A stretch of DNA of 64,000 nucleotides from Conchocele bisecta (Eukaryota; Mollusca; Bivalvia; Lucinida; Thyasiridae), in the NCBI GenBank assembly GCA_029237695.1, contig CM055279.1, positions 22,695,919 through 22,759,918 on the forward strand, written 5' to 3'. Both the position numbers and the translations under genes were made by a program. Shown piece after piece: positions 12,325-23,833 of this stretch (within the stretch, counting starts at the first letter, position 1; each line of letters starts with the position of its first letter). The notes below the pieces were generated by a model that saw nothing but the letters and a program-made list of their open reading frames with translations, was not told the origin of the DNA and made no database searches.

Positions 12325-12984
12325 AAATGACCCCCCCCCCTCCCCCCCTCAATTTTTTTATCCGGATACCCCCCCTCAATTTTTTATCCGGATAATCCCC
12401 CCCACATCAATTTTTTTATCCAGATGACCCCCCCCCCCCCCCCCCTCCCTCAATTCCCCCCCACCTCAATAAAATCTCTTCCATACCCCATCGGCCTAAA
12501 TATAACCCCCACCCCCCAATCAACCCTTTTTTATACAACATGACCCCCCCCCCACCCCTCAATATTCCACCCGGAGTACCCCCCCACCTCTTCAATAAAT
12601 CTCTTCCATACCCCATCGGCCTATATACCCCCCGCCCCCTCAATTTTTTAGGCCTATATAACCCCCCTCAATTTTTATCCAATGATCTTTACCAGGATGA
12701 CCCCACCCCCCCTCATTGTTTTTAACCCTAACCCGAAGATCCCCCAAACCCCCAAATCAATAAATACCACCCTATCAGCCTATATACGCCCCCACCCCCC
12801 TCAAATTTTTTACCAGGATGACCCCCCCCCCCCCTTCCCCCCCTTAGCTCAATAAAATCTCTTCCACACCCCTATCGGCCTATATATCCCTCAATTTGTT
12901 TGTATGACACCCCCCCCTCAATTTGCCCGGAAGAACACGCCCACCCCATCCATAAATCTCTTCCATACCCCCAAAATATATATT
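12325..12984. repeat. C-rich degenerate tandem repeat
   Basis: Alternating C runs and 'ctcaattttttatcc' words. A second word, 'aatctcttcca(t/c)acccc', recurs at about 12470, 12598, 12860 and 12955. It forms a strand-asymmetric minisatellite. Gly/Pro-rich open frames here are artefacts of the repeat. Confidence 0.85.
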
Positions 12985-13205
12985 CAGCCCTGTAATTAGA
13001 ATAACCTGACCTGGTGCCACCACAATCACTTAGCTCCAACCCCAGAAGTATAAGAATTAGAACTATCTGTATTACTTTAATAATGGGGTATAACAGGATT
13101 TAGCTCTCAGAAGTATCGGAAGGCAGCAAATGTACCTGAGGGCCAAACCATGTAAATTCGGCATTCTGAATTACCCATCAGCTACGATCTAAGCATCCAC
13201 CCACT
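12985..13205 (-). repeat. diverged copy of SINE-like repeat
   Basis: The words 'attcagccctg(t/a)aatta', 'agaataacctgacctgg', 'gagggccaaacca' and 'aattacccatc' occur in the same order as in the copy at 55150-55548. It is opposite in orientation to the copy at 13550-13998. Confidence 0.6.
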
Positions 13206-13549
13206 ATCAAAGAAAGACGTAATATGTGTAACTGTATATATTTTATTTTCAATATATTATCCATATTTTGTATTGTACGTTACATTTTCATGATTGTGAT
13301 AATATTCAATCTATAACACACACAAAATAGCCACAGAACCATTTCTTTTGCCACCGCTTAGACAAAATATCTACTAATCATGCTAATTAGCACTAAACTA
13401 AAATATTGTACTAAAATAAATAAGTCTGTTTACGATAGACATGTCGTGGGTGAATAATGAATCACTTTGGGGTATAACGAATCACTTCATATGTTAGGTG
13501 CATGAGGTGGAAATGTGCTTAAATATATACTTCAGTTTGGAAACAATTG

Positions 13550-13998
13550 CAACGAATGTACAAGAGTCATTAAGTGGGTGGCAGGTGGGAGCACGCGATG
13601 GGTAATTTTAAACGATCGGGGTTCATCCTTACTGAATTCCGACTGGAGACTTGGTTTGGTTTGGGCCCTCACATACGTCTTTGGCATTTTGTATGTGACA
13701 GTTGAATCTGGTTATACCCCTTATGTGAGTATTGCGATTATTCGTAATCCTATTCTAGGGAAGGGCCAAGTGACTTGGTGCGGTATGGACCTGGCACCAG
13801 GTCAGGTTATTCTAATTTCAGGGCTGAATATATGTTTCTCGATGTAAATATTCCGTTCTGATTTTGGGAATTTTATTTTTCCCCCCAATGCAGCAGGTTA
13901 AAACGGGATTGAACCCGTTTGCCCGGCCTTACATGACCTTAGCTGTTGATAGGCTGTTAAATGCCAATAAACAAAAAAACACAAACAAACAAGAGTCA
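13550..13998 (+). repeat. SINE-like dispersed repeat with A-rich tail
   Basis: Shares 'ggtaattttaaacgatcggg', 'tgtgacagttgaatctggtt' and 'acttggtgcggtatggacct' with reverse copies at 53176-53475 and 55150-55548. It ends in the core 'gaccttagctgttgatagg', then an A-rich tail (about 13965-13998) that suggests a retroposed element read in this direction. The core resembles a repeat common in mollusc genomes. A tRNA-like head was not identified, so 'SINE' is tentative. A 110-codon open frame inside it also appears in the 55-kb copy and is repeat-derived. Confidence 0.6.
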
Positions 13999-14749
13999 TT
14001 AAATAAACGCCTCTCATCAATTTCAACCAATAACCACAACACGCTTTATCGATACTCACCAATTTATATGCCGTTATAAAATGTGTTCTTATGCATGACA
14101 TTATGCATGGACCTTTCAGGTATTGTTAAGTAAATGTATACCATGTTAGAACATAATTTGAAACGACAACTTGTTTCCTTCGCCTTTATTTTGCACCTTT
14201 TCCAACATAAATTGGAATCGGCCACCACTGATAAGCAAACACTTTACTGTCATTTGATTACGTCATAAAAAATCACTTAGTAAGACGCTGAATTTCAAAA
14301 TATTGGGCATCGCCTCTAGAGTTTAATATTTTTATTTCCCGCGTCTTGACATGCAAAAGTGACCCATTTTTAACCTGATTCGTTACTCACCAATGAACTG
14401 TACAGACCAAAAAAATAAAATGGTGGTTCTTTTTACAAAAGTCACAAATATATACATAATATATAAATAAATCTAGTTTTTGTGTACATCAAATATGTTT
14501 TAAATAACTTCATACGTGTACTATGTAGTAAGTCATATGCAATGAATAACAAATAGGTATGGCTGTAAGCAAAACAAAATTATGCATTGCATTGTTACAT
14601 AAAGCATGTCATATCATTTGAATGTTGATTGGTTTTCTTACATTTGAACATAGTTTACAGAGGTATAGCACTTTGGTTCGGCAGATGGCAGTAAGTTTAC
14701 ACCAATTTCTGTATGCATGCATGGATACATTATGTCATCTAACAACATG
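13999..14749. other. no recognisable feature
   Basis: AT-rich, no family recognised. Confidence 0.4.
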
Positions 14750-14932
14750 GGGGGGGTTATGTGCTATACTTTCAATCTAATAAAAACTAGAAAATGTTGT
14801 TCATATACGGAGCCTGATGGGCCCCACATATCGCTTTGATAATAAATGAGGCCAAATTTACCGGAGCGCTAAAGTTTCGTGACGGACGGACTAACACTAA
14901 ATGCCCCCTCCACTATCGTGGTGGGGCATAAC
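14750..14932 (+). mobile_element. pearl-like element tail with terminal stem-loop
   Basis: A short body is followed by GTGACGGACGGAC (about 14879-14891), then a hairpin at about 14900-14930 (GCCCC..GGGGC around 'ctccactatcgtggtg') ending GGGGCATAAC. The same final pieces close the element at 58440-59105. Confidence 0.6.
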
Positions 14933-15307
14933 AATCATATGTGGAGCACGCCCTTTGAAATGCGAAAGTCGTATTTATGATGTCACGTATCGGGATATTA
15001 TATCGCATTTTACATTTCATTTTATAAACTATATAATTATGGTTTGGAAAATGTTTCTTTAACCGTGTCAGCTGATTAGCTATGCTTCCTTGTTTGTTTA
15101 GCAGAAGGATCAAATCACGAATTATATCACGGTAGCAGTCGTCCGTGAAATGGACTTCGCACAGAACTGTGCACAGGCAATGTTGAATATCCCCCACCCA
15201 CTTGAATTCATGTTGTATTATCTATACAGACCTGTTACCTGTCGGGCCTTGTCATATCCATTAGTGTAATTTATACAGTAGTGTCGTCCTATATATAGAC
15301 AGTTTCG

Positions 15308-15500
15308 TTTCAAATTTCAAATTTCAAATTAGTCACCTGGTTTATACCTTTTACGCATTTACACCATCGAACTTGCCGAACTGTCCTCGTACAAATTCGT
15401 ACAAATCTTTCAAATTTCAAATTAGTCACCTGGTTTCGTACCGGACAAATTACGCATTTACACCGATCGAACGAAATGAACGGCTTGCCGAACCTTGCGT
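15308..15500. repeat. ~100-bp direct duplication
   Basis: 'ttcaaatttcaaattagtca' with following 'cctggttt', 'tacgcatttacacc' and 'ttgccgaac' occurs twice, starting at about 15308 and 15411. Confidence 0.75.
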
Positions 15501-15574
15501 GCCTTCGTATATACAAATCACGTCGCTAATTCGATGTTTCGAAATTGTGTGTCAAATTTAACGACGGCACTGGC

Positions 15575-17350
15575 TCAACCTTCCCGTCGGGTCAAAACTG
15601 GGCGTGGCCCATGGGGTCAAATTGAGGTCAAATTTTATTTTTAACCGAATATGGTCATGTCATATATCGAATTGAAGGTATCAAAGAGGCGATCACTCTG
15701 GTGCATTTTTTTTCGAAATCTGATGGTTATTGTCATCCAAGATGGCCGCCGAAAGGTCAAAAGGTCGTTCTTTTATTAGAGATTTCAAAATTCTTCTTCA
15801 CATGAATCGCTTGGCCCATGGTAGCCAAACTTAAAAGTTATGGTCCCATGGGTGAAGCCTTTTCAGATTTTGTTTAAAATGGAGGTCATCGCTAATCCAA
15901 GATGGCCGCCGTCTAAAAATAGCATAAATTCTTAAAAAAATCTTCTTCTCATGAACCGCTAGCCGGATTTCGACGAAACTTAGTAGGCATGATCAATGTA
16001 CAATGCTCTTTCAAAGTTGTTAAAATAGTGACCCCTGGGGTCAAAAATGGGCGTGGCCTGTGGGGTCAAATTGGGTCAAATTTTAATTTTTTTGACCACG
16101 AATATGGTCAAGTCATATATCGAATTGAAGGTATCAAAGAGGCGATCACTCTGGTGCATTTTTTGTCGAAATCTGATGGTTATGTCATCCAAGATGGCCA
16201 GCCAGAAAGGTCAAAAGGTCGTTCTTTTATTAGAGATTTCAAAATTCTTCTTCGCATGAACCGCTTGGCCCATGGTAGCCAAACTTAACAGTTATGGTCC
16301 ATGGTGAAGCCTTTTCAGATTTTATTAAAATGGAGGTCATCGCTAATCAAGATGGCCGCCGTCTAAAAATAGCATAAATTCTTAAAAAATCTTCTTCTCA
16401 TGAACCGCCAGCCGGATTTGGTTTCGACGAAACTTGGTAGTAATGATCAAAGTACAATGCTCTTTCAAAGTTGTTAAAAATGGTGACCCCGGGGGTCAAA
16501 AATGGGCGTGGCCCGTGGGGTCAAATTGGGGTCAAATTTTATTTGGTGACCGAATATGGTCATGTTATATATCAAATCGAAGGTATCAATGAGCGATCAC
16601 TCTGGTGAATGTTTTGTCGAAATCTGATGTTATGTCATCCAAGATAGCCGCCGAAAGGTAAAAAGGTCGTTGTTTTATTTATTAGGGATTTAAAAATTCT
16701 ACTTCACATGATCCGCTTGGCCCATGGTAGCCAACTTCACAGTTATGATCCATGGGTGAAGCCTTTTCAGATTTGTTATAATGGAGGTCATCGCTAATCC
16801 AAGATGGACGCCGTCTAAAAAAATAGCACAAATTCTTAAAAATCTTTTTCTCATGAACCACAATGGCCGGATTTCGACGAAACTTGGTAGGAATGATCGA
16901 TGTACAATCTCTTTTAAAGTTGTGAAAATGGTGACCCCGGGGTCAAAATGGCGTGGCCCGTGGGGTCCAAATTTTTATTTTTGACCGAACCAATAATGCT
17001 CATGTCATATATCAAATTGAAGGTATCGATGAGGCGATTGCTCTGGCGCAAATATTTGTCGGAATCGGATGATTAATGTCATCCATGATGGCCGCCAAAA
17101 GGTCCATTTATTTGAGATTTTGAAAGTCTTTTTCTCAGGAACCACATGGCCGATGCTGGCCAAACTTCATAGGAAGTTCCGATCCTTGGGTGAAGCATTT
17201 TCAGATTTGGTAAAATGAGAGTCCTCGCTTAATCCAAGATGACCGCCGTCTAAAAATAGCACAATTTTTTTAAAACACATTAACATTCAATGTCACATTC
17301 TCCTCTGGTCTTCATGGAGTCAGGTGAGCGAATTAGGGCCATCATGGCCC
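15575..17350 (-). mobile_element. pearl-like element, family A, ~445-bp tandem core
   Basis: Reverse-oriented relative of 1275-2712. 'gaggtcatcgctaatc(c)aag' recurs at about 15882, 16333, 16785 and 17218, giving roughly 445-bp units. Read on the minus strand, it starts near 17350 with a palindromic AGGGCCATGATGGCCCT and 'cgctcacctgac', a start that resembles a widespread bivalve repeat. 'agaatgtgacattgaatgtt' follows. The GAC-rich hairpin end seen in the first copy is not evident at 15575, so that side may be truncated. Confidence 0.75.
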
Positions 17351-17485
17351 TCTTGTTTGTTTACACTACCAGATGCGCAGGATTTGCAGAAAAATTTGTG
17401 ACGTTGCAAACACGCATACATACATACATCATACAATTTACGTCACTTACTGACGTGGGAACGTTATGACATTTTACCTGCACTG

Positions 17486-17769
17486 CAGTCTTCACGAAAA
17501 ACTTTTCAAACCACTGGCCTTCCGGGCCAGTCAACTTCCCAAAGTTACTGGCCCGAACAAAATTTTACTGGCCTGAAAAATTATGCGGTACTCATCACGG
17601 TCACTCTCACTCAATACCTACCAGGGCTTCTAAAATTTAAAAATGCCAATTGGTCCAGACGTAAATTGTCGGCCCGAAGGAGCCGGTACGATTAGTTTCT
17701 GAATTGTACTGGCCCGCCGGAAATTTGACTGGTCTCGGGCATCGGACCAGTGGCTAAATTCGAAGACTG
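17486..17769. mobile_element. MITE with CAGTCTTC ends and CACTG flanks
   Basis: Starts CAGTCTTC, ends GAAGACTG, with inner inverted 'cactggcc..ggccagt' words. The 5 bp CACTG flanks both sides (17481-17485 and 17770-17774) and is likely a target-site duplication. Confidence 0.65.
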
Positions 17770-17947
17770 CACTGACGTCTTTGAACTGCCTTGAATATTC
17801 AGTAAACTTTTACTGAATATGGGGATGTTAATGACATATAAATTTGTTTGGAAAGCCTTACATTGTAGGTGCGCATAATTAGCCGACACCAATGTATTCA
17901 CAGAGTATATACCTGTTACATTATATGTCGAGAAACTTTAGTAACTA

Positions 17948-18319
17948 CAGTCGAACCTCCCCGAACGGCCACCTCTCTACAACAGCCACCTCTCTGTAAC
18001 AGCCGCTATTTTATATCCCAAATGGATTATTTCCTCTATATCTAACCATTACACTGCTGAACATGAACATTGTCGTTTGATGTTGATTTTGCATTCTTTC
18101 TCAATAAAAACATGTTTTGACAGCATTTTAGAATCATTTCCATTGGAAATGATTCTAAAATGCTGTCAAAACATGTTTTTATTGAGAATTATTGAAGAAA
18201 ATAAATAAACATCAGACGATAAAATTGTATTCAGCATTAACCTTCCTACAACAGCCACCTCTCTATAACAGCCACTTTTGCCTCTTCCCATGGGTGGCTG
18301 TTGTAGAGAGGTTGCACTG
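17948..18319. mobile_element. pogo/Tigger-like MITE with internal ~92-bp palindrome
   Basis: Starts CAGTCGAACCTC, ends GAGGTTGCACTG, and is flanked by TA on both sides (17946-17947, 18320-18321), as expected of Tc1/mariner-pogo elements. Sub-terminal 'ccacctctctacaacagcc' is repeated inside. The centre (18098-18190) is a near-perfect palindrome centred on 'ccattgg'; a related palindrome lies at 35079-35174. No transposase frame. Confidence 0.75.
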
Positions 18320-18560
18320 TACGTGCAAGTCAAATTGGCATACAGCTAGGAGCATTTATAATGTGTAAAAGTTAGCATGTGGTGGTCAATTTCTGCACTA
18401 TTCCGTCATGGTCATGGACTAAAGGCGCCAGAAAGCTATGTGACATGCAGAGATTGCACTAACAAATAATGTGTGAATCAATTCTACTTGTATACCTGCC
18501 CACACTGATCATACATGTAGTCTGTACTGGTACCGAGTGTTTTGTTTTCGAGCTACAAAC

Positions 18561-18819
18561 CTCTGTTTCAGACCACAGGTTGAAGTAACGGACCAAGGTT
18601 TATATAAAATAGTTAAATATACCAAAAGTATCATTAAGTTGAATTTCTTTTTTACTCCTTGTTAGAACACATTACCAAGGTGCCTATGTTTTTAATGGTC
18701 CGTACTCGGATGGCCTCGAGACAGCGGACTGTCACGAAGCAGTCAACCGATTATATAATTTCCTCCAATTGTAAATGTTAGCCCTCCGCAACGATATATT
18801 CCACGATGCGCTATGTCAA
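18561..18819 (+). repeat. left arm of a ~255-bp imperfect inverted repeat
   Basis: Runs from 'cctctgtttcagacc' to 'gatgcgctatgtcaa'. It is the diverged reverse complement of 22820-23079, with matching words for TTTACTCC, 'aacacattaccaagg', 'cctcgaga' and 'gttagccctccgcaa'. The two arms bracket the first 3.66-kb unit's interior. Confidence 0.7.
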
Positions 18820-19794
18820 CACATTTTTTTTAACTAGAGATTATTTTGCTAAAAATAATCCACATTTATCTTTAGTCGTAAGACTTCGGTAACATTTTTC
18901 GGGCCTACAGGGGTCATACTAGTTATCCGGACAATCAGTTTATCGAACAAATGAAAATACTTTTTAATTAAGCGCATTCGTTTGATCAGAATTTGCAACA
19001 AATACATCTAAGTCACGCAGGTGCTTGCTGTTTCCATGCCAGTGTGAAGAATATATTGCCAAGGTAAACATTTTAGTATGATTTTCTGAAAATATTCCTC
19101 AACTGTGCACAAGTTGTTTACAACGTCAAAAGTCTCGCGGGGGCTTGCAATCGAGGGCGCCCATTACGTCATTTCAGAGTTGTTCTATAAATACAATGAA
19201 TTCTATAAATACGTTTTTTTCCAAGAAGGGAATAATTTTATAGTGATTGTTTTTTCTGCAAAACTACACAGTGTGTTTACACTGGTTTACAGGCGATAAA
19301 ATTATGATTTCATGTTGAGAACACCAGTTATAAGACGAGTATATGTTGAGAACACCAGTTATAAGACGAGTATATGTTTCGGTGTTTGTCTCGATAAGTG
19401 ATTGTCGATGTTAATTTTGGGCAATCTTACAACTGATGATCTAACCCACTTTTAAGTGAGACAGATGGCACATTTTGCTAAATAGTTTATATGCGTTGAG
19501 AAAGCAAGAACCGACGATTGTTCTGTGAAAAGTTTATGCCCGTAAATATCGTAAAAATAAACTGCCATTTAGTATTTAATTTAAAGCCACATTCAATCAC
19601 CACAGACGGGCAGATTTGGAATATTCAGTAAAAAGCTACGAAACTAAGCTTTTTTTCAAGTGGACTGCTACCTTAAGTTAGCATGTAATGAACTGAACCT
19701 ATTTTTGGATATAACCAGTAACCGTAAACAAACATCAGATGTTTGTAGATCGTGTAATTATGCCCCCTATGCGATAGCAAAGGGCAGAGCTCCA

Positions 19795-20168
19795 GATAAG
19801 CTGCTTATTTGCTTAAATACCCAATTAAAATTGCCAAAAACCCAATTGAAATCAGAAGTGAGTATCAAAAAGCAATAGAAATGTTGTTGTACCTTTATCA
19901 TGCTGCAGAAAACAATAAACAGACCACAAATGTACGTATTTTCTTCTTTTCCGTGAAAACACATCTTGGTATTTCATTAGAATGGTCTCCAAGGAGACAA
20001 TTCTAATAAAATGCCAAGACATGTTTTCATTTCGAAGCAAACTAATCAATAATTGCTGTCTGCTGTTGTGTGATTTTATTTTACCCAATTAAAATATTGA
20101 AATACCCAATTGCTTCAGAAATGATGGAGTGACAATACTCGATTACTAATTCCTTATTTGGAGCCCTG
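19795..20168. mobile_element. CAGAGCTCCAGATAAG MITE, copy 1
   Basis: Starts CAGAGCTCCAGATAAG, ends CTTATTTGGAGCCCTG, 374 bp. The interior has 'acccaattaaaattgcc', its partial inverse, and a short palindrome 'attgtctccaaggagacaat'. Further copies are at 23460, 31897, 35463 and 53736. Ends fit hAT-like MITEs; the copy at 35463 has a 7-bp direct flank. Confidence 0.8.
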
Positions 20169-20794
20169 AAGGGGGCATATTGCGTTGCTCCGTCCGTGTA
20201 CTTTTACGTCAAAATGTTTGTAAGAGTTTCTCCAATGTGTAATATCTTCAATGTCGAGTTGAAGAGACATTTGTTAGCTGAACAAAATGGCAAAAATTTA
20301 CTGTCATGTGCTTTGTCAGGTTGAAAGTTTAAATATTACCTGCCAAGCTAGTTCTGAGTACATAACTCTAATTACCATAAAGATACATTAGAATCGCCAC
20401 TGGCTCTGAAGTCCTGGGTGGGCATTTAATAGAGGCAAGTGTTATTCAGCAAAGGGAAAATGATAAAAAAATTACAATTTTCTACTATCTGAACAAAAAC
20501 ATAACGAAGGGACTTGATTGTACTGTCAGTTTATGGACATTTTGGACCAAGACGTTTGGGTCCACTTTGGTCATTATGCTACAGTCGGTGACAATTTAAA
20601 CTACTGGTAATGTATATGGGCCAGAATTCAGTATTTGGCCTAATAGGGGGGCATTTAAGAGATTGTTTTTGATTTTGTGCTTTGTTAGAAAAATCTACGT
20701 GGCATAGTCCAAGCCACTAGGGTTTGGACAATTGCAGTTGTTTGCAGAATATACATGCCTTTGACTACGGAGAGATAGAAATGTGCTGAATCTT

Positions 20795-22284
20795 GTGTAT
20801 GTAACATTGACAAAGAGGTAATATGTATTTGGTGATCCTATGTTGCTTTCAAATGGGATCTTAGTTTCTTTGTTGTGTAAAGACGTGTTTTACTGTGCAC
20901 TAACAATCACCTTTACCAGAAAATGCATTGATTATTGGTTGATGAAAAAATGGCTACAATATATTTTTCTTGTCAAATGTTACATACACATATTCCATGC
21001 TCATTTTAAACTGTTAGAAATGAGATTATACTATATGTTTATGGCTTGTAACAAACCTATTTGGACCTTATTTGTTGTAGAGACATTATTTTAAATCATG
21101 CCTTACCTTGAGAAGTATATTGTGACATTTGATCGAAGTTGCGTATGTAACATTGGCAAATATGCCAAGCAATACTTTTTTTTTAGAGACTGGATGCTTA
21201 TTACTATGTGGCAACTGGAATTTCTTCTTGTAAGACAATAAACTGTATAAATTTAAGATAAGATGATTGTTAACAGTTTACACAGAAAATGTTTTGATTA
21301 ATGTGTAATAAATAAATAGATTGCAATATGTTATTCTTGTAAATGTTACATGCACATTTTTCAGGTTTATTTATTTATGTTAGTAATAAGCTTACATGAG
21401 CAGATTAGAGTTTGCAACCATCCCATTATCACCAAATTTTGTTTAAATCCACAATTTGATAATTTAAAATATCCTGAATACTCCATTGCAACATCTTTAA
21501 GGTACTGTAACATGTTTTCGTCAATGTTACATACATATCATATACCTTCCTTTATGTATACAGCAAATAGCACTACATGAGCTATTTACAACTTATAATA
21601 AACCTACAGGGACAGGATTTATTTTATAAACTTTTTATAAATTAATTATTATCATGAACGGACTATTTCAACATTTGAGGCAATTGATGTATGTAACAAT
21701 TTTGTCAATTTTGTCAATGTTACATACACATTATTGAAATTCCTTTACATATTTTGTAAATAAGATTATAAAAGATGTTTGGTTTGTAACAAATCTATTA
21801 GGAGAGCTTTATGTTAAATGCATTCATTTTGCTTATATATTGCCATGACCAGTCCGTTAAAACACTTTGATCTGATTTACAGCAGTATGTAACATTTTGA
21901 CATGAAAAACATGAAAAACTATACTTCCTATCATTTTTTTTCGAACTGGCCATAATCCTCTATGCTTTGGTGCCAAAAGTGAGAATATGCTGATTTCTAA
22001 CAAATGTAGTAAAATAAACCTGGCTGTTGATTGTTGTTTTTTATGTTTACATGAAGCAACTTCTGCATATGTAACAGTTTGTTGACAAGAAATATTATAA
22101 ATATTAAATACACTTTTACCATTTTTGTTTCTTTTAAGATAAAACAAAAATCTTACTTGCATCTTAAGACTCACTGCCAGATGGTTCAATGTCAGTAAAG
22201 AAACTAATCAGGTTCCATATTGTAAGCTACTGGACTGGTTATACGTATGTAACAGGGTTTGACAAGAAAATGTTACATACACAC
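20795..22284. promoter_or_regulatory. periodic array of TGTAACATT/AATGTTACA motifs, unknown role
   Basis: A motif near TGTATGTAACATTGACAAA, or its reverse TTGTCAATGTTACATACA, occurs at about 20795, 20971, 21143, 21337, 21501, 21687, 21883, 22065 and 22241. At 21501, 21687 and 22241 both half-motifs pair into a palindrome. Spacing is 164-196 bp, near 180. Other words ('taacaaa(c/t)ctatt' at about 21048 and 21788) recur about 735 bp apart. The simplest reading is a decayed ~180-bp satellite whose palindromic word stayed conserved. The regulatory label is only a category; a binding role is a guess. Confidence 0.55.
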
Positions 22285-22819
22285 ACTAATTTTGGTTATA
22301 TTTTTTTCAATGGTTATACTTCCGATGGACAAATAATTTTTTTACTGAAATATAGTTTTACTGCTCACAGAAACGTACGATCTCTTTCGATGCAATGAAA
22401 AGGGCAAGATCAATATGAAATACTTGCACATACTAGGACATGTTAAAAATGTCCCCCTTTTTCACCTAAAATGTGTGAGATACATACATATTGAAGAACT
22501 GTACAGCTTGTTCAATCAACTTCAATAACCTATTTTTTGGTACTGCTAGATAGTCCATATGTGTATTCATATAACTGAAGTCGTAAAAGTGTTCCATCTC
22601 AACATTTCTCTTTGTATGTCGTGTTTAAATGGAATTGACAATAAAAATATGCATTCTCCAGAATAGCGAATTCTTGCCCATAATTTTTCGGGAACCCATG
22701 TTGATGGGTTTTCCCCGATGACGTCATCGCTAAGCTTATGATTGGCTGATAATCGTGGAGTGCCACGCGCAAGCGTCATGTTGAACTGACTGGTTACCAG
22801 CCTGTCACCTGTTTACCTT

Positions 22820-23079
22820 GACATAGCGCATCGTGGAATACATCATTGCGGAGGGCTAACATTCGCCTAACTTCTGCAATAGGCAATCATGATATAAATC
22901 TGTTAATTGTTTCGTGCACGTCCGTTATCTCGAGGCTGTCCGAGTACATAGAAACCTTGGTAATGTGTTATAACAGGGAGTAAAGAAGTTATTTTTATTC
23001 ACTTATTGATACGTTTAGGTATATTTAATGTATTTATAGATTCCTTGTCCATTACTTCGACCTGTGTTTCAGACTGGTA
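22820..23079 (-). repeat. right arm of the imperfect inverted repeat
   Basis: Reverse complement of 18561-18819 with scattered differences. A further copy of this arm is at about 28950-29200 in unit 2; no matching left arm was seen in unit 2. Confidence 0.7.
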
Positions 23080-23459
23080 AGATCGCGCCCCAAACAGCAA
23101 ACACACATTTAGAGCGGAAGATGCATACAAGTTGAATCTGAATATGCTCACTGAAACGGCCAGATCACAATTTAGCACATAATTTTACACATACTTATTT
23201 TTGTTGGCTGAAAATAGCATAGGATGGCCGAGTATTTAATTTAAAGCCACATTCAATCACCACAGACGGGCAGATTTGGAATATTCAGTAAAAAGCTACG
23301 AAACTAAGCTTTTTTTCAAGTGGACTGCTACCTTAAGTTAGCATGTAATGAACTGAACCTATTTTCGGATATAACCAGTAACCGTAAACAAACATCAGAT
23401 GTTTGTAGATCGTGTAATTATTCCCCCACCCCTATGCGATAGCAAAGGGCAGAGCTCCA

Positions 23460-23833
23460 GATAAGCTGCTTATTTGCTTAAATACCCAATTAAAATTGCC
23501 AAAAACCCAATTGAAATCAGAAGTGAGTATCAAAAAGCAATAGAAATGTTGTTGTACCTTTATCATGATGCAGAAAACAATAAACAGACCACAAATGTAC
23601 GTATTTTCTTCTTTTCCGTGAAAACACATCTTGGTATTTCATTAGAATTGTCTCCAAGGAGACAATTCTAATAAAATGCCAAGACATGTTTTCATTTCGA
23701 AGCAAACTAATCAATAATTACTGTCTGCTGTTGTGTGATTTTATTTTACCCAATTAAAATATTGAAATACCCAATTGCTTCAGAAATGATGGAGTGACAA
23801 TACTCGATTACTAATTCCTTATTTGGAGCCCTG
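23460..23833. mobile_element. CAGAGCTCCAGATAAG MITE, copy 2
   Basis: Same element as at 19795, inherited with the unit duplication. Confidence 0.8.

Larger units (their letters stand above)
19571..23230. repeat. tandem 3.66-kb unit, copy 1 (reference, uninterrupted)
   Basis: Starts 'agtatttaatttaaagccac'. The same start recurs at 23231 and 29355, so three head-to-tail copies exist. Copy 1 lacks the large insertions found in copies 2 and 3 and serves as the empty-site reference. It contains a hAT-like MITE (19795-20168), a motif array (20795-22284) and the right inverted arm (22820-23079). No coding region is recognised in it. Identity between copies 1 and 2 looks very high by eye. Confidence 0.9.

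Noticed and set aside
12416..12643. Gly-rich open frame on - in the C-rich repeat
   Set aside because: A direct product of poly-G tracts, with no conserved frame between repeat units.
13515..13847. 110-codon open frame, with a similar one at 55363-55653 on -
   Set aside because: Both sit in copies of the same SINE-like repeat, so the resemblance comes from the repeat and not from a conserved protein.
19105..19299. 64-codon open frame next to CpG-containing sequence
   Set aside because: No family motif, no clear splice sites, and located within repeat-bounded DNA. Not supported as coding.
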